Made by a program: the position numbers and the translations under genes. The notes beneath the pieces are model-generated. The model searched no databases and was not told where the DNA came from. It was given only the letters and a program-made list of their open reading frames with translations. Below, in pieces: positions 55,136 to 64,000 of a stretch of 64,000 nucleotides of DNA. Numbering within the stretch: position 1 is the first letter of the stretch; every line of letters begins with the position of its first letter. This stretch comes from Gordonia heveisoli. GTDB lineage: Bacteria > Actinomycetota > Actinomycetes > Mycobacteriales > Mycobacteriaceae. The DNA is taken from contig NZ_JASXSH010000019.1 of assembly GCF_030315745.1 (NCBI RefSeq), forward strand, positions 28,046 to 92,045. The letters are read 5' to 3'.

Positions 55136-57395
55136 GTGTCCGCACTGGAACCGGGAAGGGTGTTCGCGGGATACACCGTCGAACGACTCCTCGGTGTGGG
55201 CGGAATGGGTGAGGTCTACGCCGCCCGCCATCCCCGCCTCCCCCGCTCCGATGCGCTGAAGGTGCTCTCGGCGCGCATCGCCGATGACGCAGGCTTCCGG
55301 CAGCGGTTCGAACGCGAGGCCGACCATGCGGCGTCGCTGTCACACCCCGGCATCGTGGGCGTCCACGACCGCGGCGAGTCCGACGGTCGGCTGTGGATCG
55401 CCTACGCCCTCGTCGACGGCGTCGACCTGGCAGCCGCGCTCGCACACCAGCCCACCGGACTTCCCGCGGATCGGGTGACCGAGGCGATCTCCGCGATCGC
55501 CTCAGCCCTCGACTATGCCGGTGCGCGCGGCCTGGTGCATCGAGATGTGAAGCCCGCCAACATCTTGGTGTCCTCCGGCGGCCATGTGATGCTCACCGAT
55601 TTCGGTATCGCCCGCATGGGGCCGACCGAATCCGGGCTCACCGTCACCGGTTTGACACTCGGCACCGTCGACTACTCCAGTCCCGAACAACTACAGGGTC
55701 TCCGCGAACACGCCGGCGGGTGTCATCATCGCGCACGCCAACCAACCGGTGCCGTCGGCGCGTACACGTCGGCCCGACCTCAACGCCGACGTCGACGCCG
55801 TACTGAGTCGCGCGCTGGCCAAGGACGCCGACCGGCGATTCGCGAGCAGCACCGCCTTCAGCGAAGCCCTCGCGGCCGCATTGTCGATGTGCTCGGCGGC
55901 CCCGACACCGCCACCGGTCACCGACCTCGCACCACCGTCGACGCAGCCGGTGACGGTGATCGACATCCCGCACACCGACACCGGCTCGATCGTCCCGGCG
56001 GGTGTCGCCGACGATGACGCGCCCGACGCCCACGGCCGTGGCCACCGGGTCGCCCTCACCCGGCGCCGGAACCTGGTGTACGCCATGGTCGTCCTCGTCG
56101 TCGTGGCTGTCGTCGCGGCGGTGGCCGTCGTCGCGGTCAACAGTTCGGAGGGCTCGTCGTCGGCCACCGCCGCCGACTTCCGGCCGGGGCAGCGCACGAC
56201 GCCCTACCAACTGGCCCCGGCCACCCCGCTGCTCGGCGATCTGTCGAAGAGCCCCGGTCGGCCGATCTGGCGCTTCCACCCACCCGCGGGCAGCACCGCC
56301 GCGGTCGTCGGCGGCGACGCCGACGTGGTCGCTGTCGCCGTCGAAGGTACGGGCAGTGGCCAGACCGGCGTCATCTTCCTCGATGCGAACACCGGCACAC
56401 CCCATGGACGCCAGATCATCATCCCCGGCGCCCACAACATCGAACGCTGCGTCCTCAGCGCCTCGGGGGCAGCCGCGCTATGTGAGGCCGGCCGGCTGAC
56501 CCCGAACCACATCTTCGCCTTCCTCGACGTCGGCAAGTCGGTACTCGTCGCCGCACCACGGGTGCCGCATGCGATGGTGCCCGATCACCTCGCGGCCGTC
56601 GGCGAGCGATTCGTCCGCTTCCTCAAGAACGCCGGACCGCGTGCGGCCACCTTCGTCTTCGATGCCGCCGGACAGCAGATACGCAAACTGCCTCCCGGCA
56701 GCAAGGTGCACCCCGAAGTCGGGTTGTACACCTACACTTCGGAATTGACCGGCGCTGGGGGGCCCGGAAGACGGTATGCCTTCGTCGTCGCCCGGCTCGA
56801 CGACGATCGTGAGCTCTACCGGCAGACCGGACCGAACCCGTCGATTCCCGCCTCATTCGGCGTCTTCACCGGCGGCTTCGGTGTGGGTCCAGACCACGAC
56901 TCCCCCACCGAGCTGCACGATCTCGACGGCGCGGTCACCGCGGAGTTGCCCCGCAACACCGACCTGTTGCCGCCCAGCCCGACACTCGACGCGTTCACCT
57001 CCACCTCCGATATACCTCCGCTGCCGCTCATCACCTATCAGCAGGAGACGCTCGCCGCGATCGACCCGTCCACCGCGACTCCGTTGTGGTCGATCGACCG
57101 GCCCGACAGCACCGGCGTCGTGGTGACCGGCTCGCTGGCCGTCATGGGTTCGACGATCATCGATCTCACCACCGGCGCACGCCTGCCTGCGGTACCGGCC
57201 GGCGCCGAGACGATCCTCGGGACGGACGGCACCCGGCTCGCGTTCCGCATCGCCGAACGCGGTAGCGCCGGCGTCCCGCCACGGTGGTCGATCACCGCCT
57301 ACGGACCCAACGACGACTGGACCCTGCCCGGCCTCGGAGCCGAACCGCGGGTGGTGGGCGGCAAGCTGTATGTCGGCGCCGACCGGCGGCTCTGA
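55136..57395 (+). pseudogene. Receptor Ser/Thr protein kinase broken by an internal deletion and frameshift
   Basis: The 5' part (55136-55693) encodes a normal kinase N-lobe and active site ([25 protein letters not shown], up to SPEQLQG). The frame then breaks: the continuation is one base out, where [16 protein letters not shown] and [22 protein letters not shown] resume the C-lobe from about 55697. Subdomain IX with its conserved Asp-x-W/Y-S-x-G segment is missing, about 30-40 residues. After that the second frame runs to 57395 with a membrane segment and an outer domain of about 400 residues. GTG 55136 follows GGGGGGA. It is either a true pseudogene or an assembly error. Confidence 0.8.
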
Positions 57396-57419
57396 GCCGG
57401 CCGGCCGCGACGATCCGGT

Positions 57420-58724
57420 CTAGCGCACGACCGCCGGGTGCGCACAGCTGTCAGGTACCGCCACCAGCGAACATGCCACCGGGGATCGGGTCGGCCGATA
57501 CCCGGCAGGCACGCCGCGGGCGGCGGTGATCGCACGATAGGCCGCCACACCGTCGGTCGGATGCCGGATCAGGTTGGGGTCGTGCTGGGCGTCGACGCCA
57601 TAGAGTCCGAACCGAGCGTCGAAATCACCCCATTCGTAGTTGTCGGTCAGGCTCCAGTAGTTGTAGGAGACCACCGGTACGCCGCCCTGTTTGGCGCGTT
57701 GCAGCCAATACACGGTGTCCCGCAGGTGATCTGCCCGTCGATAGCCGTCGGGCCGCCGACCGTGCGGGTCGGTGACCAGCCCGTTCTCCACGACCCTGAT
57801 CGGCATCCCCGGATACTGCTGCGCCAGATACCTCAACACGTAGTAGATCGCCTCGGGCGCTTGCGAACTCTTCCAGAACTGCCCGGTCGCCGCGTTGGCG
57901 ACCGACGCGTCGGTCAGCGAGAACGAGTAGTACTGGTCGACGCCGATGAAGTCGAGGGCGCCGCGCATCCGCCGTACGAATTGTCCCTCCAGCCATTGTT
58001 CGACACCGGCGATGGGGATGTAGGCGAGATTCGACGACACCTGCGCGCCCGGCTGCACTCGGTGGATGTGCCGGTAGATCGCACGGTGGGCGCCGACGAT
58101 CCCGTCCGCCATCCGCCCGGCGTTCTCTGGTCGTAGGCCGCCGTACATCAGTTCGCGCCGAACGTATTCCGTCGGCTCGTTGAAGGTGATCCACAGCGGA
58201 TCGGCCCACGCATAACGGTTGACGGCACGGGTGGCGAAGGCGACCAGGTCGGCCCCCATTCCCGGCCGGTTCCAGCCACCCGCGTCGACCTCCCAGCCCG
58301 GATGAACCCAGTGATTGAGGGTGATCATCGGACGCATCCCGGCGGCGACGATCCCCCGGATGACCCGGTCATAGAATGCCCATCCACGCGGATCATCGTG
58401 TCCGCGAGCAGGTTCCACACGCGACCATTCGATGGAGATGCGATAGATCCCGACGCCGAGGCCGGCGGCGAGCGCGATGTCGCCGGGGTACCGGTGATAG
58501 AAGTCGACCGCGTTGCCGACCGGATGGCCGACCTTGCCCTGCGCGCCGTAACGCAGCCAGTTGGAATCACGGTTGTGACCCTCGGTTTGGAAGCCCGACG
58601 CGGCCACCCCGAACGCGAATCCCGGGCCGAGGTCCGGCACCGACGCCTGTGTGTCTCCCGGCCTCGTGACCCCGATCGCGGCAATCAGCAAGAGCACCAC
58701 CGCCACCCAGCGCCGGGTGCGCAT
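57420..58724 (-). CDS. Secreted glycoside hydrolase family 1 beta-glycosidase
   Basis: Protein of about 434 residues with an N-terminal signal peptide (MRTRRWVAVVLLLIAAIGV). The GH1 acid/base Glu is in TFNEPTEY and the nucleophile Glu in RVVENGLVTD; NYWSLTDNYEWGDF is the typical subsite region. GH1 enzymes are usually cytoplasmic, so export is notable. ATG 58724 gives a clean signal peptide; in-frame starts at 58772 and 58781 exist. The substrate is unknown, probably an aryl or oligosaccharide beta-glycoside. Confidence 0.88.
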   Translation of the reverse strand: MRTRRWVAVVLLLIAAIGVTRPGDTQASVPDLGPGFAFGVAASGFQTEGHNRDSNWLRYGAQGKVGHPVGNAVDFYHRYPGDIALAAGLGVGIYRISIEWSRVEPARGHDDPRGWAFYDRVIRGIVAAGMRPMITLNHWVHPGWEVDAGGWNRPGMGADLVAFATRAVNRYAWADPLWITFNEPTEYVRRELMYGGLRPENAGRMADGIVGAHRAIYRHIHRVQPGAQVSSNLAYIPIAGVEQWLEGQFVRRMRGALDFIGVDQYYSFSLTDASVANAATGQFWKSSQAPEAIYYVLRYLAQQYPGMPIRVVENGLVTDPHGRRPDGYRRADHLRDTVYWLQRAKQGGVPVVSYNYWSLTDNYEWGDFDARFGLYGVDAQHDPNLIRHPTDGVAAYRAITAARGVPAGYRPTRSPVACSLVAVPDSCAHPAVVR

Positions 58725-58896
58725 CACGTAGCGAGCGCCCTGATCCCGACGACTGCCGATTCCCCGTCGCATCCACCTCACATGATCGTTCTACCCGATG
58801 AACGCCGACGTTTCGGCCGGTCCGGACGTTTCGGACATCGCCCGCCGCATCACCGTTCGCTGGAGTATGTTTCCTGCAGACGATGGGAGCGGCACC

Positions 58897-60471
58897 ATGA
58901 CCATTCCACCTACCGGTAAAAGCGGATCGGCCTCGTCCCCCGACGATGACACGCCCGACGACAGCCCCGCTGCCGACAGCCCCGCCGACGTCGAGCCCAC
59001 CGTCGCGCCGGACACCGATCGGACCCCGGCCACCGCACCGCTCCCCCTCGCCGACGACGATCAGGCCGAGCTCGAACGGTTGCGCGCCGAAGTCGCGCAA
59101 CTCCGTGCCGGTACCGGCGCCGCCGACACCGATGGCCCGCAGGCGCCGAGACCATCTCGGCGGATCGGTCGCCGGATCGTTGCCTGGGTACTCGTGGTTC
59201 TCTGCGCGGTACTGACCCTGTTGTCGGTGACCACCCGCTACGTCCGCGGCGAACTCCTCGACACCGATCGATACGTCACCACCGTCACCCCGCTGGCCTC
59301 CGATCCGGCGGTGCAGACGCAGATCGTGAACTCGGTGAGCCAGGCCATCGACAGCCAGATCAACCTGGAACAGTTGACTGCGGATGCGTTGCGTGCCCTG
59401 ACCGAACTGACCCCGGCCGACCGGCCGCGACTGGATTCGGCGATCGTCGGGTTGGCACCGGTCATCGCCGGGCAGGCCAACACCTACATCCAGTCGGCGG
59501 TCGCCGACTTCGTGGATTCCCAACAGTTCCAGAACTTGTGGGTGGAGGCCAACCGGCGCGCGCACACGCGGATCGTCGACGTGCTCACCGGACGCAAGAG
59601 CCGCGCTGCCGTGCAGGTCGCCGACAACGGCGAGGTCAGCATCGAATTGGCGCCGATCATCGAGGAGGTCAAGAAGCGACTCGTCGACCGCGGCTTCACC
59701 GTCGCCGAGCGGATCCCCCAGGTGAACAAGGAGTTCGTCATCTTCGAGGCGCCGGATCTGGTGCGAGCCCAGACCGCGGTGCGCCGACTCGATCGGATCG
59801 CGACCGTGCTGCCCTGGCTGGCAATCCTGTGTGCGATCGCGGCGATCGCCGTCGTCGGATCCGGCCGCCGGCTACGGATGCTGGCCGCGGTCGCGATCGC
59901 CATCGCGGTGGCGATGCTGCTGCTGGCCATCGGAGTTCTGGTCGGACGGTGGATCTACCTCGACAACGTGCCGGACGAGGTACTGGCACCCGACGCCGCG
60001 ACCGTCCTCTTCGACACGGTGATCCATCCGCTGCGCACGGCACTACGGGCGGTGGCGGTACTGGCGCTGGTCGTCGCCCTGGTCGCCTATTTCAGCGGCG
60101 GTAGCCGAGGCGCGGTGACCGCACGAGCCCTGTTCGGCCGCGGTGTGCAACGGCTGTCCGGCAGGCGAGGCAACCGGGCGCCCACCGAATGGGAGAGCAC
60201 CCTGTGGCGCTTGCGGATACCGATTCGTATCGGCGTGGTCGCGGTCGCCGCGCTACTGCTGATCTTCTGGCGCTACCCCACCGGACTGGTGGTCGGGTGG
60301 ATCACGCTCATCACCGTGCTGGTGCTGATCGCGTTCGAATTCACACTCGGTCCGGCCCGACCCCACAGCGGACCGGGGCAGTCGACCACCCCTCAACCCG
60401 TTGGCGATGACGCCGAGGACACCGGTGACGCCGAGGACGCGATCGGCGCCGAACCCGAACCGGCCCCGTAA
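58897..60471 (+). CDS. Conserved actinobacterial membrane protein, unknown function
   Basis: Protein of 524 residues. An acidic, Pro/Ala-rich N-terminal region (1-80) ends in a short heptad-like stretch (LERLRAEVAQLRAG). It is followed by a membrane segment (about 92-112), an extracytoplasmic domain of about 190 residues, two to four further membrane segments (about 310-415 and 450-490) and an acidic tail. GGGAG sits seven bases before ATG 58897; an ATG at 58798 is in frame but lacks a site. I do not know its role. Confidence 0.75.
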   Translation: MTIPPTGKSGSASSPDDDTPDDSPAADSPADVEPTVAPDTDRTPATAPLPLADDDQAELERLRAEVAQLRAGTGAADTDGPQAPRPSRRIGRRIVAWVLVVLCAVLTLLSVTTRYVRGELLDTDRYVTTVTPLASDPAVQTQIVNSVSQAIDSQINLEQLTADALRALTELTPADRPRLDSAIVGLAPVIAGQANTYIQSAVADFVDSQQFQNLWVEANRRAHTRIVDVLTGRKSRAAVQVADNGEVSIELAPIIEEVKKRLVDRGFTVAERIPQVNKEFVIFEAPDLVRAQTAVRRLDRIATVLPWLAILCAIAAIAVVGSGRRLRMLAAVAIAIAVAMLLLAIGVLVGRWIYLDNVPDEVLAPDAATVLFDTVIHPLRTALRAVAVLALVVALVAYFSGGSRGAVTARALFGRGVQRLSGRRGNRAPTEWESTLWRLRIPIRIGVVAVAALLLIFWRYPTGLVVGWITLITVLVLIAFEFTLGPARPHSGPGQSTTPQPVGDDAEDTGDAEDAIGAEPEPAP

Positions 60472-60479
60472 CTTTGGGC

Positions 60480-60529
60480 TAGTCGGAGCATTCGGCTAGT
60501 CGTGACTTTCGGTTAGTCGGAGCATTCGG
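60480..60529. repeat. Short tandem repeat of period 17
   Basis: Two identical 16-base copies TAGTCGGAGCATTCGG (60480-60495, 60514-60529) with a variant copy between (60497-60512), in the gap between convergent genes. Confidence 0.8.
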
Positions 60530-60554
60530 CCCGCCGGAGCCGGCCGGGCCCCGG

Positions 60555-61499
60555 TCAGAACGGGCTGCCCGAGAACGGCGCCGCCCTGTCGCAGGGAACC
60601 CGACGCTGATGCTCTGGATCGAGCGCATTGAGAACGAAGGTGGCGGCGCGGCGCGATCCGGCAACCCCGGCATGTTCGGTGAAGTCGACCGAACATCCTT
60701 CCTGCACAACGATGTTGCGTACGTTGCGGCCACCGTTGGGCAGACCCGACCAGTACGGCACGATCAGTTCGTCGTAGCGGGTGGCGATGTTGGTGTACTG
60801 GATGGTCGGCAGGTAGTAACCACCCGCCCGCAGCTTGCGCAAGAACGGCGACGACGGGTCGAGTTGGCCACACGCCCGGCAGATCGGGAACTGGTCGGGC
60901 CCGATGCCCAGTCGTCGCGCGAACGGCAGGATCAAATCGGTACCGGCAACGGTGGTGCCGTTCCAGGCTGGGGCGAGGGACACGTACTTGTCGATCTTGT
61001 CCTTGCCGCCGAGATATTTCGCGTAGTACGCCGGGAGGATGGTGCCCTGCGAGTGTCCGATGACGTCGACCTTGCGGGCTCCGGTGGCAACGAGCACCCG
61101 GCCGATGAAGCTCCCGAGTTCGGCGGCGCTGTCCTCCATACGCCCCATCCCCCCGATCGCCGACAACGGGAACGCCGCACCGGCGGCGCCGTAGGTCAAC
61201 GCGAACACACAGAAGCCCTCGTTCTTCAGCAGCGGCACGTAGGTGCCCCAGTTGGTCTGCTGTGAACCGCCGGTGCCGTGGACCAGCACCACCGGGTTCG
61301 GATGCTGGGCCGACGGCTTGCACGAGAAGTCGTTGGACCCGGGCAGCGACCCTCCCGGGTGCGCGATCTCATTCGGTATACCGGAGAAGAAATTGAAACT
61401 CACCGGCAGCGGATCGGCTTTTGCCGGTGCGACCCCCACTATCAAGGCGATACACGCGGCGATAACCGCGACGACGCCGAAGCTCCCCCTGAATGCCAT
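60555..61499 (-). CDS. Secreted triacylglycerol lipase / alpha-beta hydrolase
   Basis: Protein of 314 residues with a signal peptide cleaved near AKA-D (about residue 28). The oxyanion motif VLVHGTGG and the nucleophile elbow GHSQG are in place, and a His in FTEHAGV near the end is the likely catalytic base. It belongs to the class 2 lipase group with several cysteines outside the membrane, probably as disulfides. ATG 61499 is used. It may hydrolyse host or environmental lipids. Confidence 0.87.
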   Translation of the reverse strand: MAFRGSFGVVAVIAACIALIVGVAPAKADPLPVSFNFFSGIPNEIAHPGGSLPGSNDFSCKPSAQHPNPVVLVHGTGGSQQTNWGTYVPLLKNEGFCVFALTYGAAGAAFPLSAIGGMGRMEDSAAELGSFIGRVLVATGARKVDVIGHSQGTILPAYYAKYLGGKDKIDKYVSLAPAWNGTTVAGTDLILPFARRLGIGPDQFPICRACGQLDPSSPFLRKLRAGGYYLPTIQYTNIATRYDELIVPYWSGLPNGGRNVRNIVVQEGCSVDFTEHAGVAGSRRAATFVLNALDPEHQRRVPCDRAAPFSGSPF

Positions 61500-61636
61500 T
61501 CCGACACGCTAACAAGCGTTCGGCCGGATCGCACATATACCGATCTACCTGCTGCGATACCCGACTTCGGGTGTTGCTAATGTGACAACTATCGATTCTG
61601 AACATTAGTAGTGCGAAGCTTTTTACAGGGGCGGGA

Positions 61637-62086
61637 ATGAAATTCAAGAAACTGATCGTGGCATTCAGTGTGGTCGCCGGCATGTCGATGCTCGTCGCGT
61701 GCGGAAGTGACGATTCGTCCTCCGACGCAGGTTCCGGATCCGGCGCCGAGGTAACCACGGTGGCCAGTTCGGCGATTCCAGCCGCCACGACCGTGCCTAC
61801 CGAATTCCCTCGCGAGGTACCCGTCATCACCGGTGGCCGGTACCGGCTGATCAGCCCCAGCCCGACCCAGCAGTCACTCGAGGTGTCCGGGCTGCGCGCA
61901 GGCGACTGGGATCGGGCCGTCGGATTGCTGACGCAAGCCGGATTCACCCGCCAGCCCGGGCAGGAAGACCTCGGCTCGGTCAAGTCCGCGACATTCACGA
62001 AGGGCGGTCGGGTCGTCGCCCTGCTGTCCAATGGCGCCGGTGACACCTTCGGCATCGTCTACACCACAATGCTCACCTCGGGCTGA
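61637..62086 (+). CDS. Small lipoprotein, unknown function
   Basis: Protein of 149 residues with a lipoprotein signal peptide (basic start, hydrophobic core, LVAC lipobox with Cys22). A Ser/Asp/Gly-rich linker leads to a compact domain of about 90 residues (ITGGRYRLISPSPTQQSLEV, then GLLTQAGFTRQ). GGGGCGGGA precedes the ATG. Related small lipoproteins occur in Gordonia and Rhodococcus without a known function. Confidence 0.77.
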   Translation: MKFKKLIVAFSVVAGMSMLVACGSDDSSSDAGSGSGAEVTTVASSAIPAATTVPTEFPREVPVITGGRYRLISPSPTQQSLEVSGLRAGDWDRAVGLLTQAGFTRQPGQEDLGSVKSATFTKGGRVVALLSNGAGDTFGIVYTTMLTSG

Positions 62087-62133
62087 CCATGGATAGGCGC
62101 CGGTCGGCTCACAAAACTGAAAGCAGCACGGTG

Positions 62134-62871
62134 TCAGCCGACAGCGCCCGGGTGCGCGACAATCCACGCGCGCGCCAGTTTCACCGCACGACCCAACGCG
62201 AACCGCTCACCGACATATGTCGCGGGTGCGCCGATCAGCGGAATCCACCCGAGCATCCGAAAAGGTAAGCGCGGCATGGGTCGACGGTCCAGCTCGTCGC
62301 CGATCGCACGCAGCGTCTTCGCCGTCTCCCACACCGCGGCGGCCATCGACTTCTTGCGAGCTTTGGGTTCGTCGGGCATCGCCGTGCCGGATGCGGCGCC
62401 GACGTCGGGGTTGTCGAGGTCTCGCGCACACAGCACGTGAGCCAGCAACTGCACCTGCGCCGCCCGATCGGTGACGCCATACTCGCGTGCGATGGCAACC
62501 AGCACCGTCGCCTGGTTAGCGAAACCCAGCACCGAGGACACCGGTAGCTTCTTGGTCCACGCCCCGAATACACCCGGAAAGGCAACCGCCCCGGTATTCA
62601 CCGTGCCGATGCGACTGACCCACCAGCTGGCCCGTTTGTGCATCGACCGTTTGCTCCAGCCCTCGGTGCCGGGCCAGTCGGTGACGTTGAAGACTTTCGC
62701 CGCCCGGTGCTGCACGCGCTCCAGTCGCGACGTGTGATCGGCCGCTTCGTGGAACGTGTGATCCTTGAGCCCGAGCGGATCGCGTTCGGCCAGCGCGTCG
62801 AGGACCGGGTTGATGCCGGCAACGGCATTGTCGAGCACGGTCGCGATCTTGGCATCGCTGAGCTGGGCCAC
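62134..62871 (-). CDS. Conserved protein, unknown function
   Basis: Protein of 245 residues starting at GTG 62871. It is mainly alpha-helical and has a central hydrophobic stretch (about 85-130) and a second near the C terminus (PFRMLGWIPLIGAPATYVGERF), so a membrane association like that of EcsC-type proteins is possible. I cannot assign a family with confidence. It is divergent from tRNA-Ala. Confidence 0.65.
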   Translation of the reverse strand: MAQLSDAKIATVLDNAVAGINPVLDALAERDPLGLKDHTFHEAADHTSRLERVQHRAAKVFNVTDWPGTEGWSKRSMHKRASWWVSRIGTVNTGAVAFPGVFGAWTKKLPVSSVLGFANQATVLVAIAREYGVTDRAAQVQLLAHVLCARDLDNPDVGAASGTAMPDEPKARKKSMAAAVWETAKTLRAIGDELDRRPMPRLPFRMLGWIPLIGAPATYVGERFALGRAVKLARAWIVAHPGAVG

Positions 62872-62880
62872 CCGCCGAGT

Positions 62881-64000
62881 CTATCCATCGGTGACCCGTT
62901 TGGGATTCGATGCCCGGGTACTGCTAGAGTGGCCACGGTTGATCGTTCGGCGATCACCCGGGGCTATGGCGCAGTTGGTAGCGCGACTCGTTCGCATCGA
63001 GTAGGTCGGGAGTTCGATTCTCCCTAGCTCCACCAGAGTGTTCTTACTCGAACCGGTGCCCAAAAGGATGTCGGCGAGGGATAGAGCCAGATCAGAAGAA
63101 ATCGAGTCGTCACCTACAGTCACCGAGGCCTCCGCAAGGGGGTCTCGTTGCGTATCGAATTCTGTGCGGCCACCTGTGATGTCGGCTGTTATGGCTTGAC
63201 GGGTTAGTTGATGAGCAGCGTAGAAATCTTCGAACGGCACATTGTGACGGCTGCCTTGGACTGCGTGCTCGTCGACGTAGAAGTGCTGATAGAACGCCTG
63301 GTTGAGATTTCGCCGCATCGTGTCGTTGCCGTCGCGGTAGTAGACGGCTGGATCAGACACCAGGTCAAGGGCTGTAATCAGCACCCCCGCTCCGGCTGCG
63401 ATCTCGGCAGATGCATTGGCAAGTCCTGCTTCGGCCGATGCGCGGTCGGCCTGGATCTTGCGGAGTTTGGCCCGGACCTTGGCCTGCGGGAGGACGTCGT
63501 CGGCGAGGACGTCAATGAGTCGGTCTTCCTTGGCTTCGAGCTCTTTGAGTCTGCGTTTCAAGGATGTGTGTAGTTCGGCCACGCTACGTTGCTCATCTGC
63601 CATGGCTTCCTCGAGCACTTCTCGCACAGAAACTACAAAATCCGGCGGCAACGTCATCGCGAAGTAGTGATCCACGATCGTCTGCTCCACTCTCTCGGCC
63701 GGAAGGTGCGGGAGATCGCAGACGCCGTCCTGGCGTCCTCGACACAAGAAGTAGGCGTACCGCCGGCCTGAGCGACCCCTGGCCTCGGTGAAGATGAGGC
63801 GGGATATCTGTCCGTGCTGTTCACATCGGGCGCAGAAGAGTGCGCCTTTGAGATAGTGCTGGAGGACTCGGTCGCGCTGTCCTCCCCTGCTTCGCAGGTC
63901 CATAACTTCCTGCACACGGTCAAACAGATCTTGATCAATGATCGGCTCGTGCCGTCCCTGGTAGACCTCACCTTTGTAGGTCACGTAACCCAGGTAGTAC
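62881..64000 (-). CDS. Large serine recombinase/integrase, C-terminal part (5' end outside window)
   Basis: Partial protein of at least 373 residues of the large serine recombinase family. The visible part holds the end of the recombinase domain (GEVYQGRHEPIIDQDLFDRV), a zinc-ribbon domain (CARC and the later CRGRQDGVC) and a coiled coil (about 100-185 from the window edge). The catalytic domain lies beyond base 64000. Its last 55 residues are read antisense through tRNA-Ala into chromosomal DNA, so the native C terminus probably ends near the att site. Base composition is less G+C-rich than neighbouring genes. Confidence 0.87.
   Translation of the reverse strand, partial: YYLGYVTYKGEVYQGRHEPIIDQDLFDRVQEVMDLRSRGGQRDRVLQHYLKGALFCARCEQHGQISRLIFTEARGRSGRRYAYFLCRGRQDGVCDLPHLPAERVEQTIVDHYFAMTLPPDFVVSVREVLEEAMADEQRSVAELHTSLKRRLKELEAKEDRLIDVLADDVLPQAKVRAKLRKIQADRASAEAGLANASAEIAAGAGVLITALDLVSDPAVYYRDGNDTMRRNLNQAFYQHFYVDEHAVQGSRHNVPFEDFYAAHQLTRQAITADITGGRTEFDTQRDPLAEASVTVGDDSISSDLALSLADILLGTGSSKNTLVELGRIELPTYSMRTSRATNCAIAPGDRRTINRGHSSSTRASNPKRVTDG
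62960..63032 (+). tRNA. tRNA-Ala (anticodon CGC)
   Basis: A complete 73-base cloverleaf: acceptor arms GGGGCTA and TAGCTCC (one G-U pair), D stem GCGC/GCGC, anticodon stem ACTCG/CGAGT with loop TTCGCAT, T arm GGGAG-TTCGATT-CTCCC and discriminator A. CCA is encoded directly after it (63033-63035). It reads GCG alanine codons. Confidence 0.96.
62960..64000. mobile_element. Left end of an element integrated at tRNA-Ala(CGC)
   Basis: An integrase gene pointing at the 3' end of a tRNA gene, with no other gene between, is the classic layout of an integrated phage or conjugative element. The att core is probably within the 3' half of the tRNA (about 63005-63035), which stays functional. The element extends past the right edge, so its type and other boundary are not visible. 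Confidence 0.65.

Noticed and set aside
62881..63040. The C-terminal extension of the recombinase as a real protein domain
   Set aside because: It is the antisense translation of tRNA-Ala(CGC), a known source of false protein similarity.

Overview
The window is G+C-rich throughout and looks like chromosome of a mycolate-containing actinobacterium of the order Mycobacteriales. Gordonia or a close relative is my best guess, which is an inference. The grounds are an mce lipid-import operon, a 13E12-type DUF222/HNH gene behind a perfect mycobacterial SOS box, a zinc-independent ribosomal protein cluster with Zur-like boxes, and a metG - pabB - rsmI/pmt - arcA neighbourhood that resembles Mycobacterium tuberculosis Rv1007c-Rv1001 in content and order.

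Region 1 (2-9111) is one long plus-strand unit: mceB to mceF, an Mce-associated membrane protein, two DUF2236 (MpaB/Lcp-type) oxygenases and an FCD-type GntR regulator, with repeated stop/start overlaps. Region 2 (9187-16100) holds a HAD phosphatase/mutase with a GH65 phosphorylase (like Rv3400-Rv3401), a receptor kinase whose outer domain is a seven-repeat RCC1 propeller, and the SOS-controlled HNH protein. Region 3 (16094-22353) has a secreted esterase divergent from its likely TetR regulator, a HEAT protein with a MerR-HEAT fusion, metG and pabB. Region 4 (22365-35289) has a glycosyltransferase, a GAF/winged-helix regulator, rsmI, pmt, a BCCT transporter with a small GntR regulator, arcA, an MFS exporter, a patatin, a SoxR-like regulator, a universal stress protein and a small membrane protein.

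Region 5 (35417-43713) is the most unusual. A tightly packed minus-strand operon encodes an FAD/NAD(P)-type oxidoreductase, a four-helix membrane protein, an FHA plus zinc-ribbon protein, a cation/proton antiporter with a large cytoplasmic tail, and a kinase-fold protein with a broken catalytic loop. It faces a membrane-anchored pseudokinase. I do not recognise this as a described system.

Region 6 (43908-46666) is the zinc-starvation set: rpmE2 and a CobW-like gene on one strand and rpmB-rpmG-rpsN-rpsR on the other, with two matching Zur-like boxes between. Region 7 (46683-62871) contains an NhaP-type antiporter, an AurF-type diiron oxygenase with an FprB-type reductase, a DEAD-box helicase with a repetitive tail, a cupin regulator divergent from azlCD, a damaged receptor kinase gene, a secreted GH1 glycosidase, a membrane protein, a secreted lipase and a lipoprotein.

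The right edge (62960-64000) is tRNA-Ala(CGC) followed by a large serine recombinase whose reading frame runs back through the tRNA. This marks the left end of an integrated element that continues beyond the window.
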